Of a stretch of 64,000 bases of DNA, positions 55,001 through 64,000 are shown in pieces. The stretch is from contig JARFIW010001186.1 in assembly GCA_036346225.1 (NCBI GenBank), positions 2,005,315 through 2,069,314 of the forward strand, written 5' to 3'. Source of the stretch: Platerodrilus igneus (Eukaryota > Arthropoda > Insecta > Coleoptera > Lycidae). Below the pieces are notes generated by a model that was not told the DNA's origin, made no database searches, and worked only from the letters and a program-made list of their open reading frames with translations. Position numbers and translations under genes: made by a program. The number at the start of each line of letters is the position of its first letter. Position 1 is the stretch's first letter.

Positions 55001-58000
55001 CTACTCAAAAAATAGTTACATGCAGTTATAGTTATTCCGCCAACTTCACGCTTGGAGGAAAAGTGAGGTGTTGGCATAAATGAATGTAGCAGGTGTAATG
55101 GCTAGTGCTTTGTTAGTGCTTTTTAGTGCCCAAATATGAATGCCAGCGGACTACTCAAAAAATAGTTATTTGCAGTTAAAGTTATTCGGGCTTCTTCGCG
55201 CTTGGCGGAAAAGTGTAGGCAGGAATAATTGTAGCCAGGTGTAATTGTTAGTGCTGTTAGTGTTTTTAGTGCCCAAATATGAGTGCAATCGGACTACTCA
55301 AAAAATAGTTATATGCAGTTAAAGCTATTCTGCCAACTTCACGCCTGGCGGAAAAGTGTAAGCAGGAATAATTGTACCAGGTGTAATGTTTGAGCTGTGT
55401 TAGTACTTTTTAGTGCCCAAATATGAATGCCAGCCGATTACACAAAAAATAGTTATATGCAGTTAAGGTCATTCCGATACCTTCACGCCTGGCGGAAAAG
55501 TATTGGCAGGAATGATTGTAGCAGGTGTATTGGCTAGTGCTTCGTTAGTACTCTTTAGTGGCCAAATACGAATGCCAGCGGACTACTCAAAAAATAGTTT
55601 TATGCAGTTAAAGTTATTTCGTCAACTTCACGCTTGGCGGGAAAGTGAAGTGTCGGCAGGAATGATCGTAGCAGGCTTAATGGTTAGTGCTTCGTAAGTG
55701 CACTGTAGTGCACAAATATGAATGCCAGCCGACTACTTAAAAAATAGTTGTATGCAGGTAAAGCTATCCCGCCATCTCCACGCCTGGCGGAGAGGTGTTG
55801 GCAGGAATGAATGTAGCAGGTGTAATGATTAGTGCTTGGTTAGTGCTTTTTAGTGCCCAAATAAGAATGCCAGCAAATTACTCAAAAAATAGTTCTATGC
55901 AGTTAAAGTTATTCCGCCAACTTCACGCTTGGAGAAAAAGTGAAGTGTTTGCAGAAATGATTGTAGCAGGTGTATTGGTTAGTGATTCGTTTGTGATTTT
56001 TAGTGCCCAAATATGAATTCCAGTGCAGTACTCAAAAAATGCTTATATGCAGTTAAAGTTATTCCACCAACTTCGCGCTTGGCGGGAAAGTGAAGTGTTG
56101 GCAGAAATGAATGAAGCAGGTGTAATGGCTAGTGCTTCGTTAGTGCTTTTTAGTGCCCAAATATGAATGCCAGCGGACTACTCAAAAAATAGTTATTTGC
56201 AGTTAAAGTTATTATCCGCCAACTTCACGCCTGGCAGAAAAGTGTTGGTGGTGAATGGTTAGTGCTTCGTTAGTGCTCTTTAGTGCTTAAATAAGAATGC
56301 CAGCGGACTACTCAAAAAATACTTACATGCAGTTAAAGTTATTCCGCCAACTTCACGCTTGGAGAAAAAGTGAAGTGTTGGCAGGAATGATTGTAGCAGG
56401 TGTATTGGTTAGTGATACGTTTGTGATTTTTAGTGCCCAAATATGAATTCCAGCGCAGTACTCAAAAATACTTATATGCAGTTAAAGTTATTCCACCAAC
56501 TTCGCGCTTGGCGGAAAAGTGGAGGGTTGGCAGAAATAAATGAAGAAGGGTAATGGCTAGTGCTTCGTTAGTGCTTTTTAGTGCCCAAATATAAATGCCA
56601 GCGAACTACCCAAAAAATAGTTATTTGCAGTTAAAGTTATTCGGGCTTCTTCACGCTTGGCGGAAAAGTATCGGTGGGAATAATTGTAGCCGGTGTAATT
56701 GTTAGTGCTAGGTTAGTGTTTTTTGTGAGTGCTTAATAGTGCCCAAATATGAGTGCAATCGTACTACTCAAAAAATAGTTATATGCAGTTAAAACTATTT
56801 TGCCAACTTCACGCCTGTCGGAAAAGTGTAGGCAGGAATAATTGTACCAGGTGTAATGTTTGTGCTTTGTTAGTACTCTTTAGTGCCCAAAAATGAATGC
56901 CACCCGACTACACAAAAAATAGTTATATGCAGTTAAGGTCATTCCGATACCTTCACGCGTGGCGGAAAAGTATTGGCAGGAATGATTGTAGCAGGTGTAA
57001 TGGCTAGTGCTTCGTTAGTACTCTTAAGTGCCCAAATACGAATGCCAGCGGACTACCCAAAAAAATAGTTTTATGCAGTTAAAGTTATTCCGTTAACTTC
57101 ACGCTTGGCGGGAAAGTGAAGTGTCGGCAGGAATGATCGTAGCAGGCTTAATGGTTAGTGCTTTGTAAGTGCACTGTAGTGCACAAATATGAATGCCAGC
57201 CGACTACTTAAAAAGTAGTTGTATGCAGGTAAAGCTATCCCGCCATCTCCACGCCTGGCGGAGAGGTGTTGGCAGGAATGAATGTAGCAGGTGTAAGGGT
57301 TAGTGCTTGGTTAGTGCTTTTTAGTGCCCAAATAAGAATGCCAGCGAATTACTCAAAAAATAGTTACATGCAGTTAAAGTTATACCGCCAACTTCACGCT
57401 TGGAGAAAAAGTGAAGTGTTGGCAGGAATGATTGTAGCAGGTGTTTTGGTTAGTGATTCGTTTGTGATTTTTAGTGCCCAAATATGAATTCCAGTGCAGT
57501 ACTCAAAAAATACTTGTATGCAGTTAAAGTTATTCCACCAACTTCGCGCTTGGCGGAAAAGTGAAGTGTTGGCAGAAATGAATGAAGCAGGGTAATGGCT
57601 AGTGCTTCGTTAGTGCTTTTTAGTGCCCAAATATGAATGCCAGCGGACTACTCAAAAAATAGTTATTTGCAATTAAAGTTTTTCGAACTTCTTCACCCTT
57701 GGCGGAAAAGTATTGGTGGGAATAATTGTAGCCGGTGTAATTGTTAGTGCTAGGTTAGTGTTTTCGTGAGTGCTTAATAGTGCCCAAATATGTATGCAAG
57801 CGGACTACTCAAAAAATAGTTTGATGCAGTTGAAGTTATTCCGTCAACTTCACGCTTAGCGGGAAAGTGAAGTGTCTGCAGGAATGATCGTAGCAGGCTT
57901 AATGGTTAGTGCTTCGTAAGTGCACTTTAGTGCCCAAATATGAATGCCAGCCTACTACTTAAAAAATAGTTGAATGCAGTTAAAGCTATCCCGCCAACTC

Positions 58001-61000
58001 CACGACTGGCGGAAAGGTGTTGGCAGGAATGAATGTAGCTGGTGTAATGGTTAGTGCTTGGTTAGTGCTTCTCAGTGCCCAAATAAGAATGCCAGCGAAT
58101 TACTAAAAAAAAAGTTACATGCAGTTAAAGTTATTCCGTCAACTTCACGCTTGAGAAAAAGTGAAGTGTTGGTAAGAATAATTGTTGCTGGTGTATTGGT
58201 TAGTGATTCGTTTGTGATTTTTAGTGCCCAAATATGAATTCCAGTGCAGTACTCAAAAAATACTTATATGCAGTTAAAGTTATTCCACCAACTTCGCGCT
58301 TGGCGGGAAAATGAAGTGTTGGCAGAAATGAATTAAGCAGGTGTAATGGCTAGTGCTTTGTTAGTGCTTTTTAATGCCCAAATATGAATGCCAGTGGACT
58401 ACTCAAAAAATAGTTATTTGCAGTTAAAGTTATTCGGGCTACTTCAGGCTTGGCGGAAAAGTATCGGTGGGAATAATTGTAGCCGGTGTAATTGTTAGTG
58501 CTAGGTTAGTGTTTTTTGTGAGTGCTTAATAGTGCCCAAATATGAATGCTAGCGGACTAATCAAAAAATAGTTTTATGCAGTTAAAGTTATTCCATCAAC
58601 TTAACGCTTTGCGGGAAAGTGAAGTGTCGGCAGGAATGATCGTAGCAGGCTTAGCGGTTAGTGCTTCGTAAGTGCACTTTAGTGCCCAAATATGAATGCC
58701 AGCCGACTACTTAAAAAATAGTTGTATGCAGTTAAAGCTATCCCGCCAACTCCACGCCTGGCGGAAAGGTGTTGGCAGGAATGAATGTAGCTGGTGTAAT
58801 GATTAGTGCTTGGTTAGTGCTTTTTAATGCCCAAATAAAAATGCAGCGAACTACTCAAAAATGGTTTCATGCAGTTAAAGTTATTCCGCCAACTTCACGC
58901 TTGGCGAGAAAAGTGAAGTGTTGGGGAATGATTGTAGCAGGTGTAATGGTTAGTGCTTCGTTTGTGATTTAGTGCCAAATATGAATGCCAGCGGTACTCA
59001 AAAATACTTATATGCAGTTAAAGTTATTCCACCAACTTCACGCCTGGCGGAAAAGTGAAGGTGGGAATGAATTGAAGCAGATGTAATGGTTAGTGCTTCG
59101 TTAGTGCTTTTAGTGCCCAAATATGAATGCCAGCGGACTACTCAAAATAGTTATATGCAAGTTAAAGTTATTCGAACTTCACGCCTGGCGGAAAAGTATC
59201 GGTGGGAATAATTGTAGCCGGTGTAATTGTTAGTGCTAGGTTAGTGCTTTTGTGAGTGCTTAATAGTGCCCAAATATGAGTGCAATCGGGCTACACAAAA
59301 AATAGTTATATGCAGTTGAAGCTATTTTGCCAACTTCACGCCTGGCGGAAAAGTGTAGGCAGGAATAATTGTAGCAGGTATAATGGTTAATGCTCTGTTA
59401 GTGCTCTTTAGTGCCCAAATATGAATGCCAGCGGACTGCTCAAAAAATAGTTATATGCAGTAGAAGCTATTCTGCCAACTTCACGCCTGGCGGAAAAGTG
59501 TAGGCAGGAATAATTGTACCAGGTGTAATGTTTGTGCTTTGTAGTGCTCTTTAGTGCCCTAATATGAATGCCAGCCAGCTACACAAAAAACAGTTATATG
59601 CAGTTAAGGTTATACCGATACCTTTACGCCTGGCGGAAAAGTATTGGCAGGAATGATTGTAGCAGGTGTAGGGACTAGTGCTTCGTTATTACTTTTTAGT
59701 GCCCAAATATGAATGCCAGCGGACTACTCAAAAAATAGTTACAAGCAGTTAAAGTTATTCCGTCAACTTCACGCTTGGCGGAAAAGTGTTGGCACGAATG
59801 ATTGTAGCTAATGTAATGGTTAGTGCTTCGTAAGTGCACTTTAGTGCCCAAATATGAATGCCAACCGACTATTCAAAAAATAATTGTATGCAGTTAATGT
59901 TATCCCGCCAACTTCACGCCTGGCAGAAAAGTGTTGGCACGAATGATTGTAGCTGGTGTAATGGTTAGTGCTTCGTTAGTGCTCTTTAGTGCTTAAAGAA
60001 AAATGCCGGTGGACTACTCAAAAAATAGTTACATACAGTTAAAGTTATTTTGCCAACTTCACGCTTAGAGGAAAAGTGAAGTGTTGGCAGAAATGAATGT
60101 AACAAGTGTAATGACTAGTGCTTTGTTATTGCTTTTTAGTGACCAAATATGAATGCCAGCGGACTACTCAAAAAATAGTTATATGCAGTTAAAGTTTTTC
60201 CGTCAACTTGGCGTTTGGCGGAAAAGTGTTGGCACGAATGATTGTAGCTGATGTAATAGTTAGTGCTTTGTAAGTGCACTTTAGTACCCAAATATGAATG
60301 CCAACCGACTACTCAAAAAATAGTTGTGTGCATAAACGTTATCCCGCCAACTTCACGCCTGGCGGAAAAGTGTTGGCAGGAATGATTGTGGCTGGTGTAA
60401 TAGTTAGTGCTTCGTTAGTGCTCTTTAGTGCTTAAATAAGAATGCCAGCGGACTACTCAAAAAATAGTTACATGCAGATAAAGTTATTCCGCCAACTTCA
60501 CGCTTGGAGGAAAAGTGAAGTGTTGGCAGAAATGAAGGTAGCAGGTGTAATGGAGAGTGCCTCGTTAGTGCTTTTTAGTGCCCTAATATGAATGCCAGCG
60601 GACTACCCAAAAAATAGATACATACAGTTAAAGCTATTCGACATTCTTCACGCTTGGTGGAAAGGTATCGGTGGGAATAATTGTAGCCGGTGTAACTGTT
60701 AGTGCTACATTAGTGTTTTTCGTGAGTTCTTAATATTGCCCAAATATCAATGCCAGCGGGCTACTCAAAAAATAGTTATATGCAGTTAAAGCTACTCTGC
60801 CAACTTCACGCCTGGCGGAAAGAGGTAGGCATTAATAATTGTAGCAGGTGTAATGTTTGTGCTTTGTTAGTGCTCTTTAGTGCTCAAATATAAATGCCAG
60901 CGGACTACTCAAGAAACAGATATATGCAGTTAAGGTTATTACGCCAGCTTTACGCTTTTTTGGAAAAGTACTGGCAAGAATGGTTGTAGCAGGTGCAATG

Positions 61001-64000
61001 GTTACTGCTTCGTTAGTACTCTTTAGTGCCCAAATATGAATGCCAGCGGCTACTCAAAAAATAGTTATATACAGTAAAAGTTATTCCGTCAACTTGACGC
61101 TTGGCGGAAAAGTGAAGTGTCGGCAGGAATGATTGTAGCAGGTTAAATGGTTAGTGCTTCGTTAGTACTCTTTAGTGCCCAAATATGAATGCCAGCGGAC
61201 TACTCAAAAAATAGTTATATGCAGTTAAAGTTATTCCGTCAACTTCACGCTTGGCGGAAAAGTGTTGGCACAAATGATTGTAGCTGGTGTAATGGTTAGT
61301 GCTTCGTAAGTGCACTTTAGTGCCCAAATATAAATGCCAACCGACTACTCAAAAAATAGTTGTATGCAGTTAACGTTATCCCGCCAACTTGACGCCAGGT
61401 AGAAAAGTGTTGGCACGAATGATTGTAGCGGGGGTAATGGTTAGTGCTTCGTAAGTGCACTTTAGTACCCAAATATGAATGCCAACCGACTACTCAAAAA
61501 ATAGTAGTGTGCAGTAAACGTTATCCGGCCAACTTCACGCCTGGCGGAAAAGTGTTGGCAGAAATAATTGTAGCTGGTGTAATGGTTAGTGCTTTGTTAG
61601 TGCTCATTAGTGCTTAAATAAGAATGCCAGCGGACTACTCAAAAAATGGTTACATGCAGTTAAAGTTATTCCGCCAACTTCACGTTTGGAGGAAAAGTGT
61701 AGGCAGGAATAATTGTAGCAGGTGTAATGGTTAGTGCTTCGTTAGTGCTCTTTAGTGCCCAAATATGAATGCCAGCGGACTACTCAAAAATAGTTATATG
61801 CAGTTAAAGTTATTCCGCCAACTTCACGCTTGGCGGAAAAGTGTAGGCGGAATAATTGTAGCAGGTGTAATGGTTAGTGCTTCGTTAGTGCTCTTTGGTG
61901 CCCAAATATGAATGCCAGCGGACTACTCAAAAAATAGTTATATGCAGTTAAAGTTATTCCGCCAACTTCACGCCTGGCGGAAGTGTAAGCAGGAATAATT
62001 GTAGCAGGTGTAATGTTTAGTGCTTCGTTAGTGCTCTTTAGTGACCAAATATAAATGCCAGCGGAGTACTCAAAAAATAGTTATATGCAGTTAAAGTTAT
62101 TCCCGCCAACTTCACGCTTGGCGGAAAAGTATTGGCAGGAATGATTGTAGCAGGCCTAATGGCTACTGCTTCGTTAGTACTCTTTAGTGCACAAATATGA
62201 ATGCCAGCGGACTACTCAAAAAATAGTTTTAAGCAGTTAAAGTTATTCCGTCAACTTCACGCTTGGCAAGAAAGTTTAGTGTCGGCAGGAATGATCGTAG
62301 CAGGCTTAATAGTTAGTGCTTCGTAAATGCACTTTGGTGCCCAAATATGAATGCCAGCCGACTACTCAAAAAATAGTTGTATGCAGTTAAAGTTATCCCG
62401 CCAACTTCACGGCTGGCGGAAAGGTGTTGGCAGGAATGATTGTAGCTGGTGTCATGGTTAGTGCTTTTTAGTGCACTAATAAGAATGCCAGCGAATTACT
62501 CAAAAAATAGTTAATGCAGTTAAAGTTATTCCGCCAACTTCACGCTTGGCGAAAAGTGAAGTGTTGGAGTAAATGAATGAAGCAGGGTAATGGCTTGTGC
62601 TTTGTTAGTGCTTTTTAGTGCCCAAATATTAATGCCAGCGAACTACTCAAAAAATAGTTATATGCAGTTAAAGTTATTCCGTCAACTTCACGCTTGGCGG
62701 AAAAGTGTTGGCACAAATGATTGTAGCTGGTGTATTGGTTAGTGCTTCGTAAGTGCACTTTAGTGCCTAAATATGAATGCCAACTGACTACTCAAAAAAT
62801 AGTTGTATGCAGTTAACGTTATCCCTCCAACTTCACGCCAGGTAGAAAAGTGTTGGCACGAATGATTGTAGCAGGTGTAATGGTTAGTGCTTTGTTAGTG
62901 ATCATTAGTGCTTAAATAAGAATGCCAGCGGACTACTCAAAAAATAGTTACATGCAGTTAAAGTTATTCCGCCAACTTCACGCTTGGAGGAAAAGTGAAG
63001 TGTTGGCAGAAATGAATGTAGCAGGTGTAATGGCTAGTGCTTTGTTAGTGCATTTTAGTGCCCAAATATGAATGCCAGCGGACTACCCAAAAATAGTTAT
63101 ATGCAGTTAAAGTTATTCGCCAACTTCACGCCTTGGCGGAAAAGTATCGGTGGGAATAATTGTAGCCGGTGTAATTGTTATGGTTGGTTTTGTGAGTGCT
63201 TTTAGTGCCCAAATATGAATGCCAGCGGACTACTCAAAAAATAGTTATATGCAGTTAAAGTTATTCCCAACTTCACGCCTGGCGGAAAAGTGTAGGCAGG
63301 AATAATTGTAGCAGGTGTAATGGTTAGTGCTTGTTAGTGCTCTTTAGTGCCCAAATATGAATGCCAGCGGACTCTCAAAAATAGTTATATGCAGTTAAAG
63401 TTATTCGCCAACTTCACGCCTGGCGGAAAAGTGTTGGCAGGAATAATTGTAGCAGGTGTAATGGTTTGTGCTTTGTTAGTGCTTTTATGCCCAAATATGA
63501 ATGCCAGCGACTACCAAAAAAGGTTATATGCAGTTAAGGTTATTCCGAACCTTTACGCCTGGCGGAAAAGTAATTGGCAGGAATAATTGTAGCAGGTGTA
63601 ATGGTTAGTGCTTCGTTATTGCTTTTAGTGCCCAAATATGAATGCCAGCGGACTACTCAAAAAATAGTTATAAGCAGTTAAAGTTATTCCCAACTTCACG
63701 CCTGGCGGAAAAGTGTTGGCAGGAATGAATTGTAGCAATGTAATGGTTAGTGCTTCGTTAGTGCTTTTAGTGCCCAAATATGAATGCCAACCGGACTATT
63801 CAAAAATAAGTTTATGCAGTTAAAGTTATTCCGCCAACTTCACGCCTGGCGGAAAAGTGTTGGCAGAATAATTGTAGCGGTGTAATGGTTAGTGCTTGTT
63901 AGTGCTCTTTAGTGCCCAAAAAATGCCCGGGGACTACTCAAAAATAGTTAATCAGTTAAAGTTATTGCCAACTTCCGCCTGGGGAAAAGTGTTGGCAGGA
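52021..64000 (+). repeat. Satellite array, copy 2 (runs off the window)
   Basis: It follows array 1 monomer by monomer at an offset of 16,101-16,106 up to about 59,990. It then carries about 438 extra bases (three monomers, roughly 59,995-60,435) and continues at an offset of about 16,543 falling to 16,535 by 62,900. From about 63,050 to the end the match fades and monomers contain many one- to three-base deletions. Confidence 0.92.

Noticed and set aside
36914..63586. Repeated open frames of 60-120 codons in the satellite (for example 39618-39986, 41160-41381, 57266-57487) with a hydrophobic AGMIVAGVMVSA-type segment
   Set aside because: They arise only where consecutive monomers happen to be about 150 bases (a multiple of three), break in 145-base monomers, and have no start context or conserved ends. 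They are satellite artefacts.
35920..64000. Possible CRISPR-like array because of regular repeats with a dyad
   Set aside because: Monomers are 145-151 bases head to tail with no unique spacers, and the DNA is eukaryotic.

Overview
The window is nuclear DNA of an arthropod, most likely an insect. The evidence is short GT-AG introns of about 46-52 bp, HARBI1-type, Mutator-like and jockey-like transposon genes, Ty3/gypsy elements of insect type, a TATA plus TCAGTC initiator, and a strongly AT-rich background. I see no intact single-copy host gene. Everything recognisable is transposon-derived or satellite DNA, and almost every coding stretch carries frameshifts or stops.

Positions 1-14482 are a nest of LTR retrotransposons. 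Element A (minus strand; gag at 12669-11657 and 1106-696, protease at 669-1) is cut in two by element B (plus strand, 1111-11656). B has two 2192-bp LTRs, a 4-bp GTGT target duplication, a tRNA-Lys primer site, gag, a -1 frameshift heptamer and a pol with protease, RT, RNase H and integrase. To the right lies a gag fragment of a relative of B (element F, minus strand). Its primer-binding site has grown into 66 nt of tRNA-Lys(CTT) including the CCA end, which looks like copied primer tRNA.

Positions 15354-26290 hold broken genes of several unrelated elements. First comes a C2H2 zinc-finger N-terminus that resembles proteins carrying a protein-primed type-B DNA polymerase. A (GTGTGC)n tract follows, then a long multi-exon Mutator-like plus YqaJ-nuclease gene (16398-23114) hit twice by LTRs (16661-18507 and 19982-21793). 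Next are a jockey-like LINE with its 5' part inverted, and remnants of another transposon-type protein.

Positions 28440-33075 are a two-gene PIF/Harbinger transposon: a HARBI1-like transposase on plus and a Myb/SANT-like accessory gene on minus, ending tail to tail. A third LTR (31173-32809) sits just after the accessory gene's start codon. Just outside is a compact promoter (heat-shock-element-like motif, TATA, initiator) at 33097-33183.

From 35685 to the end the sequence is satellite. A roughly 235-bp non-repetitive leader precedes about 15.9 kb of ~145-151 bp monomers. The whole 16.1-kb unit, leader included, then starts again at 51788 and runs off the window. Monomers carry a conserved 8-bp dyad and three phased TTAGTGC heptamers, and show higher-order periodicity. 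The last kilobase is rich in small deletions and may be a noisy contig end. All family names come from recognised motifs, not database searches.
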